This document shows positions 50,296 through 58,357 of a stretch of 64,000 nucleotides of DNA, piece after piece (position 1 is the stretch's first letter; every line of letters starts with the position of its first letter). Position numbers and translations under genes: made by a program. The notes beneath the pieces are model-generated. The model had not been told where the DNA came from, ran no database searches, and worked only from the letters and a program-made list of their open reading frames with translations. This stretch comes from an uncultured Oscillospiraceae bacterium (GTDB lineage: Bacteria > Bacillota > Clostridia > Oscillospirales > Acutalibacteraceae), in contig URQB01000003.1 of assembly GCA_900549825.1 (NCBI GenBank), positions 62,001 through 126,000 of the forward strand, given 5' to 3'.

Positions 50296-50347
50296 TGCAA
50301 TCGCTCCTTATCAAATATTGATCGGGTTTTCATGCTGTCGAGATTGT

Positions 50348-50398
50348 TTGTTAATTATTTAACGACTACAGTATAACCGACTTCCTCCCATTTTTCAA
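50348..50398 (-). promoter_or_regulatory. adhE promoter with Rex-like operator
   Basis: On the minus strand, -35 TTGAAA (50393-50398) and -10 TATACT (50370-50375) are 17 bases apart. The 18 bases at 50348-50365, TTGTTAATTATTTAACGA on the plus strand, match the Rex consensus TTGTTAANNNNTTAACAA at 13 of 14 defined positions and overlap the expected transcription start. This predicts repression when the NADH/NAD+ ratio is low. Confidence 0.8.
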
Positions 50399-50797
50399 CT
50401 AGAAAAAGGAGGGCCTTTTTTTGTAATTTTCATGCGAAATCGCCAATTCGAAACGCTCCATTTCTCCAAAGTGGAAGATGCTGAGAACGCAGCCGTAGAA
50501 ATGAATAAAAAGCGCGTCAAAAACAATCATGGATTTAGCAAACTGACTTATCTTCCGTATCACCGGAAAGCTCCAAAGAGAATGAATTGCAGAAGAAATA
50601 GCAAGGTGCATAAAAACAGGCGGTGAAAGCGCACAATCTTCTCAACAGGTGCGGACAGATGGATTCCATGACCAAACACGGGCGTCTGAAATCAAAAAAC
50701 AGAAACAGGCGAGCTGAATTTCCAGCCCGCCTGTTTGGAAATACGCGCCGCATACTTGCATTTGATCAGTTTTGCCGCGCGCCTGTAAAGCCTTATC
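50399..50797. other. Intergenic stretch between adhE and the DUF5662 gene
   Basis: This gap holds a small terminator-like hairpin (AAAAAGG facing CCTTTTT, 50403-50420) and a hairpin at 50703-50736 (AAACAGGC facing GCCTGTTT) that should terminate the leftward DUF5662 gene, with T-rich sequence on its minus-strand side. The middle part (50425-50700) shows no supported gene. Confidence 0.5.
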
Positions 50798-51337
50798 TCA
50801 TTTATTTTTTGCAAGGATTTCATTTCTGATATAGGAAAAAGCGGCGTCCTCGCCCTCATCCCGCAGGCGCTGGAGCAAATCCTCAAGCAGCGCCCTGGTG
50901 GCCGGGTGGATCAGGTAGTGATCGCGGGAATGCATATAATAGTCGTAAGGGTCGCTGTCCCGGTAAGCCGCGCCGCGGTAGGTCTTGCTGGCGGCCATAC
51001 GGTCGCAGAACATTTCCACCACGTATTGGACCGGCATCTCCATACCCGCAAGCCCATGGTTACCCAGTGGGGAATAATCGATCCAGTATTCCAGATGGTG
51101 TTTGTTGCGTCCCTTATGGTGAAGCCACGCGCTGCTGTAGCCCTTAGCCGCGCGCTCCGCTTCATTGGGGCTGCGGGTGCCCTGATAGTATTTTACACCC
51201 GGGATGAATTCGACGGGAGAGTATTTGGAAAGATCGTGCGTCAGGCCCTGCCAATAAAGGCCCACTCGGAAGCAGTGCTTTCTGACGAGCGACCTGTGAT
51301 GGTGGACGGTTTTCAAATGCCCCAGCCAGTTTGCCAT
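50798..51337 (-). CDS. DUF5662 family protein
   Basis: A 179-residue protein of the DUF5662 family, of unknown function. Conserved-looking features are the His-rich helical segments: HLKTVHHHRSLVRKHCFRVG (residues 7-26), GLTHDLSKYSP (32-42), AWLHHKGRNKHHLEYW near 90, and MFCDRMAA near 128. The His/Asp pattern suggests a metal-binding helical enzyme, similar to HD-type proteins, but no activity is established. It lies 33 bases downstream of fabG and is likely co-transcribed with it. Confidence 0.75.
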   Translation of the reverse strand: MANWLGHLKTVHHHRSLVRKHCFRVGLYWQGLTHDLSKYSPVEFIPGVKYYQGTRSPNEAERAAKGYSSAWLHHKGRNKHHLEYWIDYSPLGNHGLAGMEMPVQYVVEMFCDRMAASKTYRGAAYRDSDPYDYYMHSRDHYLIHPATRALLEDLLQRLRDEGEDAAFSYIRNEILAKNK

Positions 51338-51370
51338 AAATCAGACACCAGCGTTTCTCAGTTTCTTCAT

Positions 51371-52105
51371 TCAAACGACGATCCCGCCGTTGACGCCGAG
51401 CACCTGCCCGGTGATAAAGGATGCTTTGCCGGATGCAAGGAAAGCGATGGCCTCGGCGGCCTCTCGCGCTGTGCCGGTGCGGCACAGCGGCGTTTCCTCG
51501 CAGAGCGCCACACGCGTCTCGCCATCCAGCATCGCGTTCATATCCGTATCAATCACACCGGGCGCGACGCAGTTGACCGTGATCCCGCTGGGGCCAAGCT
51601 CCTTGGCAAGCGCCTTTGCCATGCCGATGACCGCTGCCTTGGCTGCAGAATAGTGCACCTCGCACGACGCGCCGACCTCGCCCCACATCGAGGAGACCGC
51701 CACGATGCGGCCAGATTTCTGATGCAGCATGTGGGGCAGCACTGCCTGGCAGCAGTGAAAAAGCCCGTCGACATGCACGGCGAACATCCGCCGCCAGTCC
51801 TCCGCTGTGAGATCGGTAAAAAGCTTTAGCTGTGCGATGCCCGCGCTGTGCACGAGGATGTCTACGCCGCCGAAGGCCTGTTCAATTTTATGCACCATAT
51901 CGTTTACCTGTTCCCGGTCGGCGACGTCGGCCTGACAGGAGATCGCGTCTGCGCCTTCCGCGTGCAGGAGCCGGACGAGCTCATCGGCTTTTTCCTTCTG
52001 TGCGCGGTAATTGACGGCGATGCGCATACCCTGCCGGGCAAGCAGCAGGGCTGTTTCCCGGCCGATGCCGCGGGAAGCGCCGGTGATCAATGCGATTTGC
52101 GCCAT
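51371..52105 (-). CDS. SDR family oxidoreductase, FabG-like
   Basis: A 244-residue short-chain dehydrogenase/reductase. The NADP(H)-binding motif is TGASRGIGRE (residues 8-17), NNAG is replaced by HSAG near 88, and the active site has Ser in VSSMWGEVG and Tyr-Lys in YSAAK near 152-156. The C-terminus GQVLGVNGGIVV is typical of FabG. It would reduce a 3-oxoacyl group, but isolated FabG-like proteins often have other substrates; there are no other fatty-acid genes here. Confidence 0.88.
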   Translation of the reverse strand: MAQIALITGASRGIGRETALLLARQGMRIAVNYRAQKEKADELVRLLHAEGADAISCQADVADREQVNDMVHKIEQAFGGVDILVHSAGIAQLKLFTDLTAEDWRRMFAVHVDGLFHCCQAVLPHMLHQKSGRIVAVSSMWGEVGASCEVHYSAAKAAVIGMAKALAKELGPSGITVNCVAPGVIDTDMNAMLDGETRVALCEETPLCRTGTAREAAEAIAFLASGKASFITGQVLGVNGGIVV

Positions 52106-52236
52106 GACAATGCCTCCCTGAAGAATGAATCAAAATTCACTTAGCCGCGTAAAGCGGACGCTCTCCGGCTCTGCGCTGCCGGCATAAAACGTATGGTTAT
52201 CTTGCCCTTTTGCGAGAGAATGAGCAAGCACATATG

Positions 52237-52614
52237 TTATAGCCTGTGCGGAAGCAGCGCGCCGATTGTTGTAACGGAGCCATCCTCCAGCATCACTTCA
52301 CACAGGTGATTTTCATCATGCACCGCGTTGATAAACTCCCTGCACCTGCCGCACGGTGCACAGGCCCGGCCTTCGTCGTCAACGCCGGTGGCAATGCATT
52401 TGACGATTTTGGATTCTCCTGCGGTTACCATTGCCGCAATAGCGGAGTGCTCCGCGCAGAAGCCCATGCCGGCGGGCGTGTCGATACAAACGCCGGTATA
52501 CACATTCCCCTGATCCGTCAGGCTTGCGGCCGCGACTGTACCGGCTGTCGCCATCCTGGAAATCTGCCGCTCATGCAGAACACTTTTCGCAATGTCCAGC
52601 AACTTGTTAAAATC
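52237..52614 (-). CDS. Cytidine deaminase family protein
   Basis: A 125-residue zinc-dependent deaminase. The catalytic zinc motifs are CAEHSA (near residue 54) and PCGRCREF (near 86-93), with the tetrameric CDA/blasticidin-deaminase size. The start at 52614 is set by AAAGGAGCAGGAAAG immediately upstream. It probably deaminates (deoxy)cytidine or a related compound. A good minus-strand promoter lies at 52671-52699. It is monocistronic, 130 bases from fabG. Confidence 0.88.
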   Translation of the reverse strand, partial: DFNKLLDIAKSVLHERQISRMATAGTVAAASLTDQGNVYTGVCIDTPAGMGFCAEHSAIAAMVTAGESKIVKCIATGVDDEGRACAPCGRCREFINAVHDENHLCEVMLEDGSVTTIGALLPHRL

Positions 52615-52670
52615 CATCTTTCCTGCTCCTTTATTGGGGCGTTCCGAGCGTAGCAAACGGATTGTTTTCT

Positions 52671-52699
52671 ATCATATCGTTTCCTTTCTCTAAAGTCAA
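52671..52699 (-). promoter_or_regulatory. Promoter of the cytidine deaminase gene
   Basis: On the minus strand, -35 TTGACT (52694-52699), 17 bases, -10 TATGAT (52671-52676). Confidence 0.75.
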
Positions 52700-52765
52700 A
52701 TGGCAGAATGAGATGTGTCGAATTGCATAGTTTCATATACATACCAAAAGAATCCTTTATACGAA

Positions 52766-52794
52766 TTGACCGAGGCTGGAATTAAAGCTATAAT
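52766..52794 (+). promoter_or_regulatory. Promoter of the GPH transporter gene
   Basis: -35 TTGACC (52766-52771), 17 bases, perfect -10 TATAAT (52789-52794). Confidence 0.8.
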
Positions 52795-52869
52795 AATAAA
52801 GTTAGCGGATACCTGAAAAGACGGGAGAAGTTGTTAGACCGCATCAAAAGGAAAGGAATGGTTCTAGGA

Positions 52870-54393
52870 ATGAAACAACAGCGCAGCCTCAATACCTACA
52901 CGCCGAAGGAGCGCAACCTGTATTTAGCCGGTATGCTCGGCCAGAACATGATCTACAACATCATCGGTACAGGCCTTGTGTTTTACTTTCAGAGCGTACT
53001 GTTCATCCCCGCGATGGCAACGGGCGTGATTTTCGCTATCGCCCGCGTCTGGGACGCAATCAACGACCCGATGATGGGCACGATCGTCGACCGGACGAAT
53101 ACAAAATGGGGCAAATGCAGGCCCTATCTCATCTTTATCCCTGCAGTTGTGTGCGTCATCACAATCCTCTGCTTCTGCAATGGGATTTATGGCTCTCAAA
53201 ACAGCTCCCTGGTCAATGGGCTGATCATTGCCTGGGCGGGCGTGTCCTATATTCTTTGGGGCATGATCTATACAGTGGGCGATATCCCGCTGTGGGGTAT
53301 CACAGCCCGGATGACGGATGATGAAAACGACCGGGCAAGCCTGCTGTCTCTTGCACGTATCGCAGCTGGCGTGGGCGGTATCGTGCTGGCGATTATTGTC
53401 CCGATGTCGCAGGCTGTGGGGAACAGCCTGACGGCTTCCCGGGGCCTGACCACGCAGAAGGGCCAACAATATGGCTTCATTATTATAGCGGTGATCCTTT
53501 CTGTGGTTGGCTGCGGCCTGTTCCAGCTGGCTGGCTTGGCCAAGGAGCGTGTCAAATCCTCTGACGCACACTATACCATTAAGGAAAACTTTCAGATTAT
53601 GTGGCGGAACAAGCCCTTCCGCCAGATTCTCATCTCCAGTATTCTGCGCGCGCCCATCATGCTGATGCTGATGGTTGCCATGACGCTTCTTTCTTATTAT
53701 TATGGCGATTACAACCAGAAGAATTATATAGTATATATGATCATCCTTGGCGGCGGTATCTTCGGCGGACAGTTTATTGCGATGGCCTTTGCGCCGCTGC
53801 TCGTCAAAAAGTATGAGAAAAAGAAGGTCTATAACTGGAGCTGCATTGCAAGCGGCATTGCCTTTGCGCTCATCTTTGTGGTCTATCTGATGGCCCCGAA
53901 CAAGCTTGACCAGCCCCGTTGGCTCGCGATCTGCTGCGTCGTCTTTACAGTCGCCGGTGCGGGTATGGGTATCGTCAATGTATATCAGTCCGTCATGATC
54001 GCCGATACCATCGACTATGAGGAGTACATGAACGGCATCCGTCCGGACGGCGTGTTCTTTGCCGGGCAGTCCTTCTGCACGAAGCTCAATTCCGGAATTG
54101 CATCTCTGTTACAGGGCATCGTTTATTCCATCGTCGGCTTCTCAGGCGATGGCGTGGCAAAGGTCAACGCCATGCTGGAGGCGGGAGCGAGCTTCAAGGC
54201 AGATCCGTTTTTTGAGCCCTACCGTTTCGCCATGTTTTTCCTCTGCTCCATTCCGCCCGCGATCGGCATGTTCCTCGCGGTGCTGCCCACGATCCATTAT
54301 GCGCTGCCGGATAAGGAGCATGCAAGAGTGCTGGAGACTCTGCGCACACGCCGCCAGGGAGCGGCGGAGACCCGGAAAAATGCACAGGAGTAA
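52870..54393 (+). CDS. GPH-family sugar:cation symporter
   Basis: A 507-residue 12-helix transporter of the MelB type. N-terminal marks are GQNMIYNIIGTGLVFYFQ and RVWDAINDPMMGTIVDRT (cation-site Asp residues), and the mid-loop ADTIDYEEYMNGIRPDGVFF matches the family's conserved loop. The start is taken at 52870; ATG 52858, adjacent to AAAGG, is also possible. It would import a glycoside or hexuronide with Na+ or H+. It stands alone with its own promoter and terminator. It is GC-rich, in contrast to the related gene at 54711. Confidence 0.9.
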   Translation: MKQQRSLNTYTPKERNLYLAGMLGQNMIYNIIGTGLVFYFQSVLFIPAMATGVIFAIARVWDAINDPMMGTIVDRTNTKWGKCRPYLIFIPAVVCVITILCFCNGIYGSQNSSLVNGLIIAWAGVSYILWGMIYTVGDIPLWGITARMTDDENDRASLLSLARIAAGVGGIVLAIIVPMSQAVGNSLTASRGLTTQKGQQYGFIIIAVILSVVGCGLFQLAGLAKERVKSSDAHYTIKENFQIMWRNKPFRQILISSILRAPIMLMLMVAMTLLSYYYGDYNQKNYIVYMIILGGGIFGGQFIAMAFAPLLVKKYEKKKVYNWSCIASGIAFALIFVVYLMAPNKLDQPRWLAICCVVFTVAGAGMGIVNVYQSVMIADTIDYEEYMNGIRPDGVFFAGQSFCTKLNSGIASLLQGIVYSIVGFSGDGVAKVNAMLEAGASFKADPFFEPYRFAMFFLCSIPPAIGMFLAVLPTIHYALPDKEHARVLETLRTRRQGAAETRKNAQE

Positions 54394-54424
54394 ACTGCCG
54401 CAATACGAATGAATTGTTATCGAA

Positions 54425-54458
54425 GGAGCCCGGGCAGATCGATTGCCCGGGCTCCTTT
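54425..54458 (+). terminator. Terminator of the GPH transporter gene
   Basis: GGAGCCCGGGCA faces TGCCCGGGCTCC, followed by TTT. Confidence 0.85.
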
Positions 54459-54710
54459 GTCGCTGTTGAAAGTGTCAGCAGCGATCGTTTCAGATGAACT
54501 ATTTACTCAAATTTAGAGGAGTATATGAAGGACCGCCCATGGTTACTACACCTGTGGCGGTTAGCATCTTTTTCTCCCGGCACTGGCCTAAAAGCAAATA
54601 CGTAGCTATAGAATAGCCGGCATCATTTATATTCGTGCCGGTTTGATTTTATTTTACTGAATCAAGGATTCGCCTGCCTGTCTTTTCACTGGTATTGAGG
54701 TTGTAGAGAG
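54456..54710. other. Intergenic boundary region
   Basis: This gap lies between convergent transporters at the left edge of the AT-rich biosynthetic island. It contains a hairpin (AGCCGGCA 54615-54622 facing TGCCGGTT 54636-54643) and, near 54540-54570, a short stretch resembling the antisense RNA heads at 41698 and 42082. No gene is supported. Confidence 0.45.
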
Positions 54711-56252
54711 TTAGTCTTTCTCCGGTTCGGAAGAGTCATTTTCGTTTTTTTGTTGTTGATCCACATGTCTGCGCAGATTCAAGTTTTTGAGAATTTGTTC
54801 GTGGGTTGCATCGGTAAGAGGGTATTTAATCATCGGGATGATGCACAAGATAGCACCTATGACAGTGGGAATCGTAGCCAAGAAGAATAATACGCGCATA
54901 TCAGACGTAAATTCTAGGCTCTCCTTTACCATTCCGCCGCCAGCAATAAATGTGTTCAATTCTGCGATACGCTGGTCAGAAAATCCGGCCAATGCGTAGA
55001 TACTGCCGCCGATCAAGGAAGAGATTCCGGAACTTAGTTTCGTTGTGATTGTTTGGCCTGAAACAAATGTCCCGTCGGGTCTGCGTCCTGTTTGGTACTC
55101 CTCATAATCGACAGCGTCTGAAATAAATAGGGTTGCGACAATTGACTGAATAGCGGTTAATGTACCGCTTATTGTATAGCAGAGTGCTGTCAAAACAAGT
55201 AAAAATACATTTGCCATCCGGAAAGGATTGAATAAGAATAGCAAAAATACGATTAGCATTGGTATCGCCGACATAAGGTTGCTGAATATGAATAATTTGA
55301 CTTTTTCATATTTTTTGCTGAGCAGGGGCACGATATTAGATGCGATCACTCTGCCGAGATACGAGCCCCCACTGATAATGATGGTATAAAGGATGATTTT
55401 CAAAGGATCCTTATTTGCATAATAGTAAGTGAAAAGGGGCATCGCCCCGACGGTTTCTACTGCTTTCGGACTTGCCAATATTCCTGACAATAGGACTGCA
55501 CGGAACGGCTTGTTCTCCCACATGAGTTTAAAATTTTCCTTTACGGAAACATGCCCTTTCGGCAACGAGATGTGTTCTTTCACAAACAGCCCGGTTAGTT
55601 GAAATAAAGCGCTTCCAATGACTGAAAAAATCGATACAACAAGAAAAAAACCCAATTGTTCAGACCTTTGAGTTTGAAGGGACTCCCGAGCGAATATCTT
55701 TCCAACCTGAATCGACAACGGTTGTACGACCATTCCAAGCATACCGATCAGCATTGCTGTTGTTTTTAGTGATATAATTTTCGTCCGGTCGTTCTCATCT
55801 TCTGTCATCAGATTCGGCAAACTGTGCAGTGGGATATCTGATGCAGAAAACGCAAGCCCAAACAGGAAATAAGATAAGGACGCCCATAGAATAACAAAAA
55901 GATTCTGGCCCGACCCCATCGGCTGAGCGGGATCGTATATGTGGTTTATAAAGCACAGAATTAAAAGAATGCCAATTGGGATCGGCGTAAATAAAACATA
56001 GGGCCTGGCCTTTCCCCATTTACTTCGGGTATGATCCATGATGTTGCCCATAAGCGGATCCTTTATCGCATCCAAGATCTGGTTGAGCGATAGGATCAGG
56101 CTAACCGCCATTGCCGGTATTAATAATGTAAACTGGTAGTAGTATGCAAGAACAGTGCTGGCGCTGTATATCACATTCTGCCCGGCGAGCCCGATTAAAT
56201 ACAGATTGCGTTCTTTTTTGGAGTAAGTTCGAAGCGATGAAGTGTGATCCAC
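54711..56252 (-). CDS. GPH-family transporter in the NRPS cluster
   Basis: A 513-residue 12-helix MelB-type protein related to that at 52870. N-terminal marks are LAGQNVIYSASTVLAYYYQF and LNQILDAIKDPLMGNIMDHT; the central loop reads ISDAVDYEEYQTGRRPDGTF. The start is GTG at 56252 with AGGAGG ahead. It is the third gene of an acyl ligase-ACP-transporter operon, so it is more likely to move the cluster's product or a precursor than a dietary sugar. That is an inference from context; the sequence itself looks like a normal family member. AT-rich. Confidence 0.88.
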   Translation of the reverse strand: MDHTSSLRTYSKKERNLYLIGLAGQNVIYSASTVLAYYYQFTLLIPAMAVSLILSLNQILDAIKDPLMGNIMDHTRSKWGKARPYVLFTPIPIGILLILCFINHIYDPAQPMGSGQNLFVILWASLSYFLFGLAFSASDIPLHSLPNLMTEDENDRTKIISLKTTAMLIGMLGMVVQPLSIQVGKIFARESLQTQRSEQLGFFLVVSIFSVIGSALFQLTGLFVKEHISLPKGHVSVKENFKLMWENKPFRAVLLSGILASPKAVETVGAMPLFTYYYANKDPLKIILYTIIISGGSYLGRVIASNIVPLLSKKYEKVKLFIFSNLMSAIPMLIVFLLFLFNPFRMANVFLLVLTALCYTISGTLTAIQSIVATLFISDAVDYEEYQTGRRPDGTFVSGQTITTKLSSGISSLIGGSIYALAGFSDQRIAELNTFIAGGGMVKESLEFTSDMRVLFFLATIPTVIGAILCIIPMIKYPLTDATHEQILKNLNLRRHVDQQQKNENDSSEPEKD

Positions 56253-56300
56253 TATGATACTCCTCCTTTATGTATCCTTTAACCAGTGAAATACCCGTTT

Positions 56301-56525
56301 TTAGCTGTATTTCTCAAGATAATGCACCAGGTCACCCACGTAGACCATATCTTTGAGATCGTCGATATCAATTTCGATATTCAACTCATCTTCAATTTCG
56401 GTGATTGCGTTGACGATGGAAAGGGAATCCATTAATAGATCCATCGTGATGGAAGATTGCAGGGTGATTTCACTGTCCGGCACAGACGTATATGAGTTCA
56501 AGATCCTCTTTACTATTTCAAACAT
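56301..56525 (-). CDS. Acyl carrier protein
   Basis: A 74-residue acidic carrier protein. The phosphopantetheine attachment Ser is in MDSLSIV (about residues 32-38), within the usual L-x-x-D-S-L setting, followed by the acidic helix ITEIEDELNIEIDIDDL. It starts 19 bases after the acyl ligase stop and precedes the transporter. It probably accepts the fatty acyl group from the ligase and hands it to the first condensation domain of the divergent NRPS. Confidence 0.92.
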   Translation of the reverse strand: MFEIVKRILNSYTSVPDSEITLQSSITMDLLMDSLSIVNAITEIEDELNIEIDIDDLKDMVYVGDLVHYLEKYS

Positions 56526-56544
56526 GCAGTTCTTCTCCTTTTTT

Positions 56545-58173
56545 CTATCGTTTTATTTTGTAGGATGTTGTTTTTTCAAATGGTATTTTTCTCAGTACTA
56601 ACTTTTGAATTTTACAGTAACCGGGATGGGACGTATTGAATCGATTGATTTCGTCTTGCATATAAGCCTCCAGATGATCCCAGTTCATTTGCCCAGCAAG
56701 AGATTGACTCGGATAAATTTCCGCTACAATGAGCTCCCGACCGTTGGTTTGCTCCTGATAAAGGATCGCTTCCTCGATACAAGGCAGGTCCATAAGCTTC
56801 TGTTCCATTTTTTCAGGTGATATATTTTCGCCGTTATTGGTAATAATCAAATTTTTTATTCTGCCTGTTATATATAAATAACCATCTTTGTCTATTGAGC
56901 CAAGATCTCCCGTTCGAAACCATCCGTCTTCAGTAAATGCAGCCTGGGTTGCCTGTGCGTCTTTGTAATAACCACTGGTCACAATATCGCCCTTTACTAG
57001 GATCTCGCCATCTCTAATACATACCTTGCAGTATCTACATGCCATGCCGACAGAATCGGGCTTTATACAGTTTTCCAAATTTAATGCGACCAACGGAGAG
57101 CATTCGGTAATTCCGTATCCTTGCAAAACAGTAATGCCGATCTCGTCAAAGCCTGTAATTATTTTTGGGGATAATGGCGCTCCCCCACAATAGATCCGTT
57201 TTAGTTGCCCGCCAAAAGGATCTCGTATTTTCATAAATAATTGGTTTCTAAAATCCATTCCAAAGCGCCTGAGAAAATTACTCATTTTGATGGAAGTTTG
57301 AAGCTTCCGCTCCCTTTTGCTCTTTTTTGCTTCGTTCCAAATACTTTGATATAAGGATTCGACGATTCTCGGAACTGCGAACATAAATGTCGGCTTAAAT
57401 ACAATCAGATTTTTGGCGAAGCTTTTTAAATCTTTATTTAGGCAAACTGTCATGCCCGAGAAGATGGGATAAAGAATACCGCAGGTCATCTCATAGGTGT
57501 GGTGCAGGGGCAAGATAGATAGACAGGTATCACTGCAATCTAATCCAATATATGCATCCCAAAACAATATATCCTGTATGATATTTTTATGTGTAAGCAT
57601 AACCCCCTTGCTCTTACCTGTGGTTCCAGAGGTATACACGATTGCGCAAACTTCATCTGGTAGGGGCCTTACCGGATTATTTTTCTGAAAACTTTTTAAT
57701 AACGAATAGAATTGCTCAGTCTGTTTTGCACGGTTGTTTTCATCCTTTTCAAGGCAGATGAGCAGTTCTATATTTTTGCATCGATTTATGATGTCATCAA
57801 TTTTTGACTGGACGGATAGATCATATACCAAGCATTTTATTTCCGAATCATCAATTAGATTACCAAGTTCATCGCTCTCCAATTCCCGGTCAAGCGGAAC
57901 AACAACATTCCCGCTGCAAACAGTGCCTAGATAAGCGATGATCCACTCGTAGCTTTTTTTCCCTAATAGGGCGATATTTGTTTGTCGCCATCCTTTGGAG
58001 GCTAGCATGTTGCTAAATGATGCGCAGTCTGCTTCTAATTGAATATATGTTTTTGATACGATGTCATTCCTATCTACGTATCTTATGGAAGGATCTGTTT
58101 TAAATTTTACGGAAGAGCGACGAATCATATCATCAATTGTATATACTTTTTTTTCTTCCATATTTTGTTTCAT
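56545..58173 (-). CDS. Acyl-activating enzyme (AMP-dependent acyl-CoA/ACP ligase)
   Basis: A 542-residue ANL-superfamily ligase. Motifs are A3 YTSGTTGKSKG near residue 175, A5 QGYGITECSPL near 325, A7 FRTGDLGSID near 405, and the hinge ITGRIKNLIITNNGENISPE near 415-435. This matches long-chain fatty acid ligases (FadD type). It makes acyl-AMP and then an acyl thioester. The start at 58173 is chosen because GAGGT lies seven bases ahead; an in-frame ATG at 58212 is less likely. With the ACP directly downstream, it probably loads a fatty acid for lipopeptide synthesis. Confidence 0.9.
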   Translation of the reverse strand: MKQNMEEKKVYTIDDMIRRSSVKFKTDPSIRYVDRNDIVSKTYIQLEADCASFSNMLASKGWRQTNIALLGKKSYEWIIAYLGTVCSGNVVVPLDRELESDELGNLIDDSEIKCLVYDLSVQSKIDDIINRCKNIELLICLEKDENNRAKQTEQFYSLLKSFQKNNPVRPLPDEVCAIVYTSGTTGKSKGVMLTHKNIIQDILFWDAYIGLDCSDTCLSILPLHHTYEMTCGILYPIFSGMTVCLNKDLKSFAKNLIVFKPTFMFAVPRIVESLYQSIWNEAKKSKRERKLQTSIKMSNFLRRFGMDFRNQLFMKIRDPFGGQLKRIYCGGAPLSPKIITGFDEIGITVLQGYGITECSPLVALNLENCIKPDSVGMACRYCKVCIRDGEILVKGDIVTSGYYKDAQATQAAFTEDGWFRTGDLGSIDKDGYLYITGRIKNLIITNNGENISPEKMEQKLMDLPCIEEAILYQEQTNGRELIVAEIYPSQSLAGQMNWDHLEAYMQDEINRFNTSHPGYCKIQKLVLRKIPFEKTTSYKIKR

Positions 58174-58357
58174 AAAGAATACCTCATTGATATTTATAAA
58201 AAATTGTATCATGGCTTCATTTTTTTGTCAATATACTAAATTTGTAGTTGAAATAGAAAAAATATTGTGATATATTAGTCATAAATAAGCTTTATATATT
58301 TAAACAATATAATAATTAATAAAATGTATTAGATCGATCTAAGGGAGGATATTGGCA

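Noticed and set aside
47770..50376. A very long open frame antisense to adhE (over 860 codons)
   Set aside because: It is the complement of a GC-rich, strongly biased coding sequence; the product is rich in Arg/Gly/Leu with no domain, and adhE on the other strand is certain.
50425..50700. Short open frames in the gap upstream of adhE
   Set aside because: They lack ribosome sites and motifs, and frames on both strands are equally poor.
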